From NCBI GenBank assembly GCA_018820275.1, contig JAHJOO010000038.1, forward strand, positions 62,001-126,000: DNA of 64,000 nucleotides. The letters run 5' to 3'. The notes beneath the pieces were generated by a model. That model was not told where the DNA came from, ran no database searches, and saw only the letters and a list, made by a program, of their open reading frames with translations. This document shows, piece after piece, positions 8,228 through 19,231 of the stretch (position 1 is its first letter; every line of letters starts with the position of its first letter). The translations under genes were made by a program, and so were the position numbers. This DNA comes from Alphaproteobacteria bacterium (lineage in GTDB: Bacteria; Pseudomonadota; Alphaproteobacteria; Caulobacterales; Caulobacteraceae).

Positions 8228-10060
8228 ATGCGAAACGCCCTCGTCCTCGCCGTCCTGGCCGCCCTGTCCTCGAGCCCCGCCATGTCCCAGACCCCGCCGC
8301 CCGCACCGAACATTGCGCCGTGGGATCAGGAATTCCTGCCGCCCGCGCCGGACTGGAACGGCACCAGCCGCAGCCTGATCCGGCGCACGACCGATCCCTG
8401 GGCGACCGACTTCGAGAAGGATCCGGAGCTGAATTTCAGCCCTGACTATGCCGCGACCCGCGCCTGGTTCGACCGGCTGGACGCCTCGTCCGAGCTGATC
8501 CGCATCGAGGAATTCGGGGTCTCGCCCGAGGGGCGTCCGATCTATGCGGTCATCGCGTCGAAGGACGGCGCGGCCTTCGATCCGGCCAAGCCGGTGCTGC
8601 TGATCCAGGCGGGCATTCACCCCGGCGAGATCGACGGCAAGGACGCCGGGATGATGCTGCTTAGGGACATCGCCCACTATCGCAAGGACCACCTGCTGGA
8701 CGGGGTCAACCTGATCCTGATCCCGATCCTGTCGGTGGACGGGCATGAACGGGCGTCGGAGTACAGCCGGCCGAACCAGCGGGGGCCGCGCGTCCAGGGC
8801 TGGCGCAACACGGCGACCAACCAGAACCTGAACCGCGACTACATGAAGCTGGACCAGGCCGAGATGCGCGCGGTGCGCGGCCTGATCGTGAAGTACCCGC
8901 CGGACCTGTACGTCGACGTGCACGTCACCGACGGCATGGACTACCAGTACGACGTGACCTTCGGATTCAACGGCGAGAACGGGGCGTTCACGCGGTCGCC
9001 GGCCAGCTCGACCTGGCTGGACGATGTGTTCAAGCCGGCGATGTACGGGGCGCTGGAAGACCGGGGGCACATCCCGGGCGAGCTGGTGTTCGGGGTCGGC
9101 GACGATCCGAAGGCGGGGCTGTCGGACGGCGGTCTGGGCGAGCGGTTCTCGAACGGCTGGGGCGCGGCGGCGCACGTGCCGACGATCCTGATCGAGAACC
9201 ACAGCCTGAAACCCTATGACCAGCGCGTGCTGGGCACCTACGTCTTCATCGAGGCGGCGCTGCGGATCCTGGCCGACGACGGCGGCGACCTGCGCGCGGC
9301 GATCCGGGCGGACGAGGCGCTGAGGCCGGCGGAGATCCCGGCCAATTTCGAGCCGGACCCGACGCCGCAGCGCACCGTGGCCTTCAAGGGCATCCGCTAC
9401 GAGACCTGGCGGTCGGAAGCCTCCGGGCGGGAGGAGATCCGCTGGCTGGGCGAGCCCGACCCGGAGCTGTGGCAGGTGCCCTTTTACGGGTCCCGGCCGA
9501 CGCTGACGCTGACGCGACCGGACGCCTACTGGGTGCCGGCGCACCGCGCCGACCTGATCGAGCGGCTGGCGATCCACGGCGTGCGCATGGAGCGGCTGGA
9601 CGCGCCGCGGACCGTGCCCGTCGACATGCTGCGGCTGGTGGATCCGACGGTGGCGACGCGGACCAATGAGGGGCACGTGGCCACTGCGGTGAAGACCGTC
9701 GAGGTCGAGCGCCGCGACTGGACCTTCCCCGCCGGCTCGGTGCGGGTGTCGACCGACCAGCCGCTGGGCGACGTGGTCGTGCTGCTGCTGGAGCCGCAGT
9801 CCAGCGAGAGCTTCTTCGCCTGGGGCCTGATCCCGGAGGTGCTGAACCGGGTCGAATACATCGAGGGCTATGCCATCGCGCCGCTGGCCGACCGGATGCT
9901 GGCGGCCGATCCGGCGCTGAAGGCCGAGTTCGAGGCCAGGCTGGCGGCGGACGCGGCGTTCGCGGCGAATGGCGACGCGCGTTTGCAGTGGTTCTACGAG
10001 CGAACCCCGTTCTATGATGACCGCTTCCGCCTGTATCCGATCGCCCGGGAGACACGATGA
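8228..10060 (+). CDS. M14-family zinc carboxypeptidase, secreted
   Basis: A 610-residue precursor with a cleavable signal peptide (about 1-20, AALSSSPAMS-Q). The peptidase domain follows at about 70-350. Zinc ligands fit the M14 pattern: His131 and Glu134 in H-P-G-E, and His232 in D-V-H-V-T-D-G. Asn202/Arg203 in L-N-R-D-Y match the substrate-carboxylate-binding Asn-Arg pair. A beta-rich C-terminal region of roughly 250 residues follows. It probably trims peptides in the periplasm or outside the cell. The ATG at 8228 lies 48 bp after the membrane-protein operon. It overlaps the MAPEG gene by ATGA. Confidence 0.88.
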   Translation: MRNALVLAVLAALSSSPAMSQTPPPAPNIAPWDQEFLPPAPDWNGTSRSLIRRTTDPWATDFEKDPELNFSPDYAATRAWFDRLDASSELIRIEEFGVSPEGRPIYAVIASKDGAAFDPAKPVLLIQAGIHPGEIDGKDAGMMLLRDIAHYRKDHLLDGVNLILIPILSVDGHERASEYSRPNQRGPRVQGWRNTATNQNLNRDYMKLDQAEMRAVRGLIVKYPPDLYVDVHVTDGMDYQYDVTFGFNGENGAFTRSPASSTWLDDVFKPAMYGALEDRGHIPGELVFGVGDDPKAGLSDGGLGERFSNGWGAAAHVPTILIENHSLKPYDQRVLGTYVFIEAALRILADDGGDLRAAIRADEALRPAEIPANFEPDPTPQRTVAFKGIRYETWRSEASGREEIRWLGEPDPELWQVPFYGSRPTLTLTRPDAYWVPAHRADLIERLAIHGVRMERLDAPRTVPVDMLRLVDPTVATRTNEGHVATAVKTVEVERRDWTFPAGSVRVSTDQPLGDVVVLLLEPQSSESFFAWGLIPEVLNRVEYIEGYAIAPLADRMLAADPALKAEFEARLAADAAFAANGDARLQWFYERTPFYDDRFRLYPIARETR

Positions 10061-10452
10061 GCGCCCTGCAAGCCGCCGGTCTGTGGACCGCGCTCCTGAT
10101 CCTTCTGCTGGTCGTCCTGTCGATCCGGGTCATGCTGCGACGCCGCGGGGCGCGCATCTCGCTGGGCGACGGCAAGGCCGGAGAGCTGGCGGCGGTGTCG
10201 CGAGGCTTCGGCAATGCGGCGGAGTACACGCCGCTGATGATCGGGGCGCTGATCCTGCTGGCCCAGCTGGGCGCGAGCCCGTTCGAGATCCACCTGCTGG
10301 GCGGCTCGTTCCTGGCCGGACGTGTCATCCATCCGCTGGGCCTCGACCCGAACCGGGCCCGACTCGCGCGGGTGATCGGCATGACCCTGACCTGGGTCCC
10401 GCTTGTGACCGCCGTCGCCATGCTGCTGATCGCGGTCTTCGCCCTGGGATGA
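10057..10452 (+). CDS. MAPEG family membrane protein
   Basis: The 131-residue, four-helix membrane protein has the bacterial MAPEG pattern: a first helix followed by R-R-R-G-A-R-I-S-L-G-D-G, then R-G-F-G-N-A-A-E-Y-T-P near residues 49-59, and R-V-I-H-P-L-G-L before the last helix. The family includes glutathione-dependent enzymes, but many bacterial members are uncharacterised. The coupled start (ATGA with the M14 gene) suggests coexpression with the secreted peptidase. Confidence 0.85.
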   Translation: MSALQAAGLWTALLILLLVVLSIRVMLRRRGARISLGDGKAGELAAVSRGFGNAAEYTPLMIGALILLAQLGASPFEIHLLGGSFLAGRVIHPLGLDPNRARLARVIGMTLTWVPLVTAVAMLLIAVFALG

Positions 10453-10489
10453 CGGTTGCGGGGTCCGGCCCCGACGGCCATATCGGGGC

Positions 10490-11833
10490 ATGTTCGACGC
10501 CGCCCCCGACGACCTTCTGCCCGACCTGATCACCGCCGCGCGCAAGGCCGGCGCCGACGCCGCGGAGGCGGTGCTGGCCCAGCGCGCCAGCCTGTCGGTC
10601 GGGGTCCGCAACGGCACCCTCGAGGAAGTGGAGCGGGAAGAGAGCCGCGACCTGTCCCTGCGGGTGTTCGTCGGCCGCCGGCAGGCGACGGTCAGCTCGT
10701 CCGACCTGTCGCCGGCGACGCGGGCGCGGCTGATCGAGCGCGTCGTGGCCATGGCCCGGCTGGCACCCGAAGACCCCTACGCCCGGCTGGCGGCGGCCGG
10801 CGAGCTGGCGCGCGGCGACCTGCCCGATCTGGACCTGTTTGATCCGTCCGAGCCGACCCCGGCCGAACTGGAGCGGGCGGCCGTGGAGGCCGAGGCCGCG
10901 GCGCTGGGCGTCGAGGGCGTGGCCAGGTCGGAGGGCGGGCACGCCTCGACCAGCTCCAGCCGCTGGCGGCTGGTGACCTCGGAAGGGTTCGACGGCGTGC
11001 ATCGCGGCAGCGTCTTCTCTCTGGGCGCCTCGGTCATCGCCGAGAAGGACGGAGCCATGGAGCGCGGCGGCGAGCACCGGGCCATGCGCTGGCTGGCCGA
11101 CCTGCCTTCGGCGCAAGAGATCGGGCGCGAGGGCGGACGCCGGGCGGCGCGGCGCGTGGGCGCGCGCAAGATCGCCTCGACCACCGCGCCGGTGATCTTC
11201 GAGAACCGGGTGGCGACCCAGGTGCTGTCACCCCTGGTCTCGGCCATGGCCGGGCCGTCGGTGGCGCGGGGCATGAGCTTCGTGAAGGACCGCCTGGGCA
11301 ACGCGGTGCTGCCCGCCGGCCGATCACTGATCGACGACCCCTTCCGCCCCCGCGGCCTCGGCTCCACGCCGTTCGACGACGAGGGCCTGCCGGTGGCCCG
11401 GCGGGCGCTGGTCGAGGACGGGGCGATCACGACCTGGCTGCTGAACCTGTCGGCGGCGGCGCAGCTGGGAATGGCCTCGACCGGCCATGCCTCGCGCGGC
11501 GGGGCCGGTCCCGCCGGCGTGTCAGGCCACAACCTGCACCTGACGCAGGGCGACCGCGATCTGGACGGGCTGATGGCCGACGCGGGCAAGGGCCTGCTGG
11601 TCGCCAGCATGTTCGGGCCGTCGCTGAACCCGGACACGGGCGACTGGTCGGCCGGGGTGTCGGGCTTCTGGTTCGAGAACGGCGTCATCGTCCACCCGGT
11701 CAACGAGGTGACCGTGGCAGGCAATCTGCTGGACCTCTATGCGCGTCTGGTGGCCGGGTCGGATCTGGAGTTCCGGGGGAGTTTCAACAGCCCCTCCCTG
11801 ATGTTCGACGCGGTGGCCATCGCGGGAAAATGA
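10490..11833 (+). CDS. pmbA: TldD/PmbA family protein (PmbA/TldE-like)
   Basis: At 447 residues it fits PmbA/TldE, the non-metal partner of the TldD metallopeptidase that processes modified peptides and degrades unfolded ones. It has the typical A-A-R-K-A-G-A-D-A-A-E start, E-E-V-E-R-E-E-S-R-D-L-S-L-R-V-F, and the C-terminal G-V-S-G-F-W-F-E-N-G motif followed by P-V-N-E-V-T-V-A-G-N. The HExxxH zinc motif of TldD is absent, as expected for PmbA. It is coupled by ATGA to the phosphatase downstream, a pairing often seen in alphaproteobacteria. Confidence 0.92.
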   Translation: MFDAAPDDLLPDLITAARKAGADAAEAVLAQRASLSVGVRNGTLEEVEREESRDLSLRVFVGRRQATVSSSDLSPATRARLIERVVAMARLAPEDPYARLAAAGELARGDLPDLDLFDPSEPTPAELERAAVEAEAAALGVEGVARSEGGHASTSSSRWRLVTSEGFDGVHRGSVFSLGASVIAEKDGAMERGGEHRAMRWLADLPSAQEIGREGGRRAARRVGARKIASTTAPVIFENRVATQVLSPLVSAMAGPSVARGMSFVKDRLGNAVLPAGRSLIDDPFRPRGLGSTPFDDEGLPVARRALVEDGAITTWLLNLSAAAQLGMASTGHASRGGAGPAGVSGHNLHLTQGDRDLDGLMADAGKGLLVASMFGPSLNPDTGDWSAGVSGFWFENGVIVHPVNEVTVAGNLLDLYARLVAGSDLEFRGSFNSPSLMFDAVAIAGK

Positions 11834-12636
11834 CCGCGTCGCAGGCCGATCTCGACCTGATCGTCGCGGCCGCGCGCGAGGCCGGCGCCCTGGCGCTGAG
11901 CGAGCGGTCCAAGGGTCTGAAGATCCAGACCAAGGTCGGCGGCTCTCCCGTGACCCACGCCGACCTGGCGGTCGACGCCCTGCTGAAGGCGCGGCTGCTG
12001 GGCGCGCGCGCGGACCACGGCTGGCTGTCGGAGGAGACGCCCGACGGGCCGGAGCGACTGTCGAAGCGGCGCATCTTCGTGGTCGACCCGATCGACGGCA
12101 CGGTCGCCTACATGAAGGACCGGCCGTGGTGGTGCGTGCCGATCGCGATCGTCGAGGACGGCCGGCCGGTGGCGGCGGTGGTCCACGCGCCGATGCTGGA
12201 CGAGACCTTCACCGCCGTCGCGGGCGGCGGCACCTTCCTGAACGGACGTCCGATCACGGCGTCGGACACGGCCGACCTCGACGACGCGGCCGTGCTGGGC
12301 GACGCGCGGCTGTTCGCCGACGTCAGCCTGTGGCCCGAGCCCTGGCCGGCGATGCGGTGGGAGAAGCGCAACGCCCTCGCCTATCGCCTGTCGCTGGTGG
12401 CGGCGGGCGCGTTCGACGCCGCCATCGCCACGACGCCCAAATGGGACTGGGACGTCGCGGCCGGCGCCCTGATCGCGACGGAGGCCGGGGCGAAGGTATC
12501 CGACCACCACGGCCGCCCCTGGACCTTCAACCGCGCCGACCCGCGTCAGGCCGGTCTGGTGTGCGCCGCGCCCGCCCTTTGGCCGTTGATCGTGCGGCGC
12601 ACGCGGTCCATACCCCTGCCCGCCGACCTCCCCTGA
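11830..12636 (+). CDS. inositol monophosphatase superfamily / 3'(2'),5'-bisphosphate nucleotidase-like
   Basis: The 268-residue Mg-dependent phosphatase has the family metal sites: Glu in W-L-S-E-E-T, the D-P-I-D-G-T loop (about residues 78-83), and W-D-V-A-A-G-A-L-I near the C-terminus. The N-terminal S-P-V-T-H-A-D segment is like CysQ. CysQ removes the 3'-phosphate of PAP; inositol phosphatase activity is also possible, so I leave the symbol blank. It is translationally coupled to pmbA and followed after 11 bp by a DUF4170 gene. Confidence 0.85.
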   Translation: MTASQADLDLIVAAAREAGALALSERSKGLKIQTKVGGSPVTHADLAVDALLKARLLGARADHGWLSEETPDGPERLSKRRIFVVDPIDGTVAYMKDRPWWCVPIAIVEDGRPVAAVVHAPMLDETFTAVAGGGTFLNGRPITASDTADLDDAAVLGDARLFADVSLWPEPWPAMRWEKRNALAYRLSLVAAGAFDAAIATTPKWDWDVAAGALIATEAGAKVSDHHGRPWTFNRADPRQAGLVCAAPALWPLIVRRTRSIPLPADLP

Positions 12637-12647
12637 CGAGACGCCTG

Positions 12648-12893
12648 ATGACCGAAGCCCACGACGACCACGAACAACTGCTGCACATCGTCATCGGCGG
12701 CGAGCTGCGCCATCTGGACGCGCCGGTGTTCCGGGACCTGTCGAAGGTGGAGTTCGTCGGCGCCTTCCCGAACTACGCCGAGGCGCGCAAGGCGTGGAAG
12801 GCGCGGGCGCAGGCGACGGTCGACAACGCCCACATGCGCTATTTCATCCTGCACGCGCACCGGCTGATCGACCCGCGGAGCGACGGTCACTGA
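12648..12893 (+). CDS. DUF4170 small protein
   Basis: The 81-residue soluble protein has the DUF4170 pattern: L-H-I-V-I-G-G-E-L, then V-E-F-V-G-A-F-P-N-Y-A-E-A-R-K-A-W-K, and a late H-M-R-Y-F-I-L-H-A-H-R-L. Function is unknown; in alphaproteobacteria it commonly sits between a CysQ-like gene and LPS genes, as it does here. Its stop overlaps the next ATG (TGATG). Confidence 0.85.
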   Translation: MTEAHDDHEQLLHIVIGGELRHLDAPVFRDLSKVEFVGAFPNYAEARKAWKARAQATVDNAHMRYFILHAHRLIDPRSDGH

Positions 12894-13087
12894 TGGAGCT
12901 GTTCGGCCGCACCTTCGACGCCCAGCAGGTGGCCGGCCTGGTCTTCATGCTGGCGCTGCTGGCCCTGTGGGGCAACGTGCTGCGGGCCCAGCTGCGCGAG
13001 CGGCGCTGGATCAAGCGGCGCCAAGCCGAGATGAAGGGCGCGAAGGACGCGTCGCGGCGGCCGGATCGCGGCGGGCCCTGGGGCTGA
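12893..13087 (+). CDS. small single-helix membrane protein
   Basis: The 64-residue protein has one membrane helix (about residues 13-30, AGLVFMLALLALWGNVL), then a strongly basic tail (RERRWIKRRQAEMK) that should remain in the cytoplasm. No family recognised. The start overlaps the DUF4170 stop, so it is the last gene of the pmbA operon. It ends 4 bp before the convergent phosphatase gene. Confidence 0.6.
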   Translation: MELFGRTFDAQQVAGLVFMLALLALWGNVLRAQLRERRWIKRRQAEMKGAKDASRRPDRGGPWG

Positions 13088-13091
13088 GCCC

Positions 13092-13757
13092 CTATTCGCG
13101 GCGCAGAAGCTTCTCGGTCAGCAGCGTGCCCCACCACTGGGCCTTGAACTCCGCACGGATCGCTTTGGGGTCGTAGGCGGGCGAACTGACCCAGTCGAGG
13201 AAGGCGACGCCGGTCGGCTCGACCTCGTTCAGATACTTCTCCAGCGTGAAGTCGAGCACGCCGGTCAGCCCCTCGCGGCTGTGAAGGTATTTCTTGTCCA
13301 GCTGTTTGATGGCCTCGGAGATCGGCTCCCCGAGATGGAAGTGGCGATAGAAGACCGCCATCATCCCGGCCCGGTCCGCGCCCGACTTGCAGTGGATCAG
13401 GGCGGGGTATTCGATCGTCCGGAACAGCTCCCGGGCGCGGTGGATGCGGTCGGCCTGGGGCGGATCGCGGCTGTCCAGCGGCGCGTCGATCAGCGTCAGC
13501 CCCAGCCTTTCGCAGGCGTCCTTCTCCAGCGCGTAATAGGCCTCGTCCCGCGCCCCGCGCAGGTTGATGACCGTCCGGATCCCCTGACGCTTCCAGTCCG
13601 CCAGCTGGCGCGGCGAGGGCTGGTTGGTGCGGACCAGGTCGGGGCCCAGCCAGTGGGCGTTGCGGAACCCCCGCCGCAGGAAGGCGTGGTCGCCCCAGAC
13701 GTAGTCCCAGTGCGCCTTGAACCGGCCGGCGCGAGTGGAAAGATCGTAGCGGGACAT
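13092..13757 (-). CDS. dual-specificity/tyrosine phosphatase-like protein
   Basis: The 221-residue protein carries the Cys-based phosphatase loop H-C-K-S-G-A-D-R-A-G with nucleophile Cys123 and Arg129. N-terminal to it are I-R-T-V-I-N-L-R-G and D-A-P-L-D-S-R-D, which can supply the general acid. No signal peptide is visible. The ATG at 13757 has GGAG within a suitable distance, while the frame extends 87 codons further through the promoter region of the divergent lipoprotein gene. Its place between two halves of an LPS cluster hints at an envelope role (for example a lipid or protein phosphatase), but this is inference. Confidence 0.83.
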   Translation of the reverse strand: MSRYDLSTRAGRFKAHWDYVWGDHAFLRRGFRNAHWLGPDLVRTNQPSPRQLADWKRQGIRTVINLRGARDEAYYALEKDACERLGLTLIDAPLDSRDPPQADRIHRARELFRTIEYPALIHCKSGADRAGMMAVFYRHFHLGEPISEAIKQLDKKYLHSREGLTGVLDFTLEKYLNEVEPTGVAFLDWVSSPAYDPKAIRAEFKAQWWGTLLTEKLLRRE

Positions 13758-13845
13758 GGAGCGGAGATAGCCCGTCCGCGGCCGTTCGGGAATGCGGGCG
13801 ACGCGCGGCTGGCATAGGATGCGCGGACACAGCCGGAGATCGTCG

Positions 13846-14391
13846 ATGAAACCGCTCGTCCTGAACGCCGCCCTGGCCCTCACGCTTGCCGCCTGCACCC
13901 CAGCCGAGGAGCCCGCCCCCGCGCCGGCCGAGGTTCCGGCCGCCCAGGTCCCCGCCGCCGTCGCGGCCGACCACACTCCGCTGAACCGGTTCCTGACCGC
14001 GTACACGGCGGACGCCATGGCCCCGCTGTCCTATGCGAGCGGCACGAGCGGCGACCTGACGTTCGTGCTGTTCTCGGGGCCGGAGTACTGCGGCTCGGGC
14101 GGATGCACGCTGTTGATCCTCGGCGGTGGCGACGAGATCGACTATGCCGTGCTCGGCGAGACGACCGTCACCCGCGCGCCGATCCGGGTGCTGTCGACGT
14201 CGGCCAACGGGCGACCCGACGTTGGCGTGCAGGTGGCCGGAGGTGGCGCGGAACCGCACGAGGCCCTGCTGGCCTTCGACGGCACGAAATATCCCTCCAA
14301 CCCGACCGTCCCGCCCGCGAGACGCGTCGACGGTGCCGAGGGTCAGGTCGTGATCGCCGACGACGCCCCGCTGACGTCGCTGAAGGGGTGA
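13846..14391 (+). CDS. lipoprotein of unknown function
   Basis: A 181-residue precursor. The signal ends in a lipobox L-A-A-C with Cys17 as the lipidated residue. A Pro/Ala-rich linker (about 18-45) spaces a compact domain carrying the motif E-Y-C-G-S-G-G-C-T-L (about 84-93), which looks like a disulphide-type pair. No known family recognised. A GGAG lies 8 bases before the ATG. It ends 48 bp upstream of the ABC exporter gene and could lead that operon. Confidence 0.7.
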   Translation: MKPLVLNAALALTLAACTPAEEPAPAPAEVPAAQVPAAVAADHTPLNRFLTAYTADAMAPLSYASGTSGDLTFVLFSGPEYCGSGGCTLLILGGGDEIDYAVLGETTVTRAPIRVLSTSANGRPDVGVQVAGGGAEPHEALLAFDGTKYPSNPTVPPARRVDGAEGQVVIADDAPLTSLKG

Positions 14392-14439
14392 GGCGGCGTC
14401 CGGCTTGACTTCCCCTCCCCGCCGTCCGACCTCCGACCG

Positions 14440-16253
<1,814 letters not shown>

Positions 16254-16257
<4 letters not shown>

Positions 16258-16940
16258 GGCCGCTGCGCAATCCGGCGATCCGCGACGGGCTGGCCTGGCT
16301 GCTGGCGGCGTGGATGCGGTTCTGCTTTGCCACCATCCGCTGGACCCGCGAGGGCGAGGCGGAGGTCGAGGCGATCTGGGCGCGCGGTGGGGGCGTGATC
16401 CCGATCTTCTGGCACTCGCGGCTGGCACTGTCCCCGGCGTCCTGGCCGCTGGACCGCGCCACCCCGACCAAGGCCCTGATCTCGCTGAGCGCCGACGGCC
16501 AGTTCATCGCCCGGGCCATGGGCCGCGTCGGCTTTCCCGCCGTCCGGGGGTCGACGGCCAACAAGGACAAGGCCCAGGCGGCCAAGGGCGGGTCTCAGGC
16601 CCTGCGCGACGGTCTGAGGCAGCTCAAGGTCGGGGGGCTGGCCGTGACGCCGGACGGGCCGCGCGGGCCGGCCAATGTCATGGGCGAGGGCGTGCCGCTG
16701 ATGGCGAAGCTGTCGGGCGCGCCGGTGGTGTTCCTGGGCCTGTCGTGCCGGCCGGCGATCCGGCTGGGCAGCTGGGACCGGGCCGTGGTGCCGCTGCCGT
16801 TCGGGCGGGGCGCCGTGGTCTACGACACGGCCCTGTACCCCGAGGGTGCCGAGCCGGGCGAGGTCGCGGCGGCGTGGACCGCACGACTGACGGCGGTGGA
16901 GGCGCGAGCGGACGCGATCACCGGTCTGGAGCGCACCTGA
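16254..16940 (+). CDS. DUF374-type lysophospholipid acyltransferase-like protein
   Basis: The 228-residue protein fits the DUF374 family: an N-terminal hydrophobic anchor, I-P-I-F-W-H-S-R-L near residues 45-53, I-S-L-S-A-D-G-Q, a R-G-S-T-A segment, and V-T-P-D-G-P-R-G-P. These resemble acyltransferase motifs but lack a classical HxxxxD. The start is GTG at 16254, overlapping the exporter stop. The stop directly abuts waaA. DUF374 proteins are found in LPS loci and are thought to act on lipid A or Kdo-lipid, though the reaction is not firmly known. Confidence 0.85.
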
Positions 16941-18230
16941 GTGAGCGCCGCGCTGTGGGCATACGGCGTCGTCACGCGCCTGCTGGAGCCGCTGGCACCG
17001 CGGCTACTGGACGGCAGGGCCCGACGCGGCAAGGAAGACGCGGCGCGGGTCGACGAGCGGCTGGGCCTGACCTCGGTCGCGCGGCCGGCGGGCGCGCTGA
17101 TCTGGCTGCACGGGGTCAGCGTCGGGGAGACGCTGTCGCTGCTGCCGCTGGTGGAGCGGCTCCGTCGGGAACGCCCCGACATGACCGTGCTGGTGACCTC
17201 GGGCACCGTGACCTCGGCCCAGCTGCTGGCGCGCCGACTGCCGGCGGGGGTGATCCACCAGTATGCCCCGGTGGACGGCCCCCAGGCGGTCGCGGCCTTT
17301 CTGGACCACTGGCGGCCCTCGCTGGGAGTGATGGTCGAGAGCGAGCTGTGGCCGAACCTGCTGCTGGCGGCCAGGGCGCGGGGCGTGAAACTGGCGCTGG
17401 TCAGCGCCCGGGTCACGCAGAAGACGGCCGACGGCTGGGCCCGGATTCCGGCCGCGGCGCGGCGGGTGCTGGCCGCGTTCGACCGGATCCTGCCGCAGGA
17501 CGACGCCTCCGCCGGGCGGCTGGAGGCGCTGGGCGCGCGGATCGACGGCCGGGCCAATCTGAAGCTGGCGGGCGAGGCGCCGCCGCATGACGCCGCGGCC
17601 TTCACCGCCATGTCCGCCGCGGTCGGCGACCGCGCGGTGATCGTGGCGGCGAGCACCCACGAGGGGGAAGAGGCGGCGATCGTGCGCGCGCTGGACCGGC
17701 TGACGGGTCGGGTCTGCCTGATCCTCGTCCCGCGCCATCCGGAGCGCGGGCCGGGGGTCGCCGCGGCGCTGGAGTCCGAGGGCTGGCGACTGGCGGTGCG
17801 GTCGCGCGGCCAGACGCTGGACGGCGGCACGGACCTGTATCTGGCCGACACCCTGGGCGAGATGGGGCTGTTCCTGCGGCTGGCCGACGTGGTGGTGATG
17901 GGCGGCTCGTTCCACGCGGCCGTCGGACAGCCGCCGGTCGGCGGACACAATCCGCTGGAGCCCGCGCGGCTGGGCAAGCCGGCCGTCACCGGCCCGGACA
18001 TGACCAACTGGGCCGCGGTGACCGAGATGCTGGTCACCGGCGGCGGGCTGCGCGTCGTGGAAACGCCCGAGGCCCTGCCCGAGGCGATCGCGCCGCTGCT
18101 GACCGACCCGGCGGCGGCAAAGCGGATGGGCGAGGCCGGGCGGCGCACGGCGGCGGAGGTCGGTGCCGTGGTCGATCAGGTGATGGCGGCGCTGGAGCCG
18201 CTGATGCCCGCGCGGAAGGGGCGGCGATGA
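16941..18230 (+). CDS. waaA: 3-deoxy-D-manno-octulosonate (Kdo) transferase
   Basis: WaaA/KdtA adds Kdo from CMP-Kdo to the lipid IVA acceptor at the inner membrane. At 429 residues it is the normal length. Family marks are the N-terminal membrane helix, I-W-L-H-G-V-S-V-G-E (about 54-63), V-T-S-G-T-V-T-S-A, the conserved V-E-S-E-L-W-P-N-L (about 133-141), and the late G-G-H-N-P-L-E-P (about 334-341) donor-binding motif. The start is GTG at 16941, immediately after the previous stop. ATGA couples it to lpxK. Confidence 0.93.
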   Translation: MSAALWAYGVVTRLLEPLAPRLLDGRARRGKEDAARVDERLGLTSVARPAGALIWLHGVSVGETLSLLPLVERLRRERPDMTVLVTSGTVTSAQLLARRLPAGVIHQYAPVDGPQAVAAFLDHWRPSLGVMVESELWPNLLLAARARGVKLALVSARVTQKTADGWARIPAAARRVLAAFDRILPQDDASAGRLEALGARIDGRANLKLAGEAPPHDAAAFTAMSAAVGDRAVIVAASTHEGEEAAIVRALDRLTGRVCLILVPRHPERGPGVAAALESEGWRLAVRSRGQTLDGGTDLYLADTLGEMGLFLRLADVVVMGGSFHAAVGQPPVGGHNPLEPARLGKPAVTGPDMTNWAAVTEMLVTGGGLRVVETPEALPEAIAPLLTDPAAAKRMGEAGRRTAAEVGAVVDQVMAALEPLMPARKGRR

Positions 18231-19231
18231 CGCTGAACACGCCGCGCTGGTGGTATCGCCGGGACCGGAAGCACGGGGCTGTGCTGCGGATGCTGCTGAC
18301 GCCCGCGGGCTGGATCTGGGCCGTGGCGACGGCGCGGCGGCTGGCCCGGGGGGCGTGGGTGGACGCAGGCGCGCCGGTGATCTCGATCGGCAATCTGACC
18401 GTCGGCGGATCAGGCAAGACGCCGGTCGCCATGGAGACGCTGCGGCTGCTGCGCGCGGCGGGCGTCGACGCGCATGCCCTGTCGCGCGGCTACGGCGGGC
18501 GGCTGACCGGCCCGGTGCGGGTCGAGCCGACCAGGCACACGGCGGCCGACGTGGGTGACGAGCCCCTGATGATCGCGGCGACCGCGCCGGCGTGGATCGC
18601 GCGCGACCGGGTCGCGGGCGCGCGGGCCGCGGTGGCGGCGGGCGCGGAGACGCTGTTGCTGGACGACGCGCATCAGAACCCCGCGCTGAAGCAGGCGCTG
18701 AGTCTGGTCGTCGTGGACGGCGAGACGCGCGACGACGAGTGGCCGTTCGGCGACGGCTCGGTCTTTCCGGCCGGGCCGATGCGCGAGCCGCTGAAGGTCG
18801 GGCTGGCGCGGGCGGACGCGGTGATCGTGCTGTTGCCGACCGACGTCGCGCAGGTCGATCCGGACCTGCGGGACGAGTTCGGCAGCCTGCCCGTCTTCGT
18901 CGCCCGGCTGGCCCCCGAGGGCCCGCCGCCGCTGGGACCCCAGGTCGGCTTCGCCGGCATCGCCAAGCCGTGGAAGGTGGAGCGCTCGCTGAAGGCGGCG
19001 GGCTGCGATCTGGTCGACTTCGCCGCCTTCCCCGACCATGCGGCCTATGCCGAGGCCGAGCTGAAGGCGCTGGCCGACCGCGCGGCGGTGTTCGAGGCCG
19101 GGCTGGTCACCACCGAAAAGGACTGGGTGCGCCTGCCGCCCGAATGGCGCGCGCGGGTGACCTCATGGCCGGTGCGCGCGCGGTTCGACGACGAGGCGGG
19201 GTTCCTGGCCCTGCTCAGGTCCCCCGTCTGA
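18227..19231 (+). CDS. lpxK: tetraacyldisaccharide 4'-kinase
   Basis: LpxK phosphorylates the 4' position of the lipid A disaccharide. It has 334 residues. The N-terminus begins with the P-x-W-W-Y-R pattern, and the P-loop motif is I-G-N-L-T-V-G-G-S-G-K-T-P (about 54-66). A conserved S-R-G-Y-G-G follows, then the D-D-A-H-Q-N segment; the usual family form is DDGFQ, so Ala-His replace Gly-Phe. The 3' end overlaps the convergent lyase-like gene by 17 bp. Confidence 0.93.
   Translation: MTLNTPRWWYRRDRKHGAVLRMLLTPAGWIWAVATARRLARGAWVDAGAPVISIGNLTVGGSGKTPVAMETLRLLRAAGVDAHALSRGYGGRLTGPVRVEPTRHTAADVGDEPLMIAATAPAWIARDRVAGARAAVAAGAETLLLDDAHQNPALKQALSLVVVDGETRDDEWPFGDGSVFPAGPMREPLKVGLARADAVIVLLPTDVAQVDPDLRDEFGSLPVFVARLAPEGPPPLGPQVGFAGIAKPWKVERSLKAAGCDLVDFAAFPDHAAYAEAELKALADRAAVFEAGLVTTEKDWVRLPPEWRARVTSWPVRARFDDEAGFLALLRSPV

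Noticed and set aside
10456-10484. TTGCGG-17-CATATC promoter-like boxes before pmbA
   Set aside because: Both boxes are poor matches, and placing the start would make the transcript almost leaderless; not supported enough to list.
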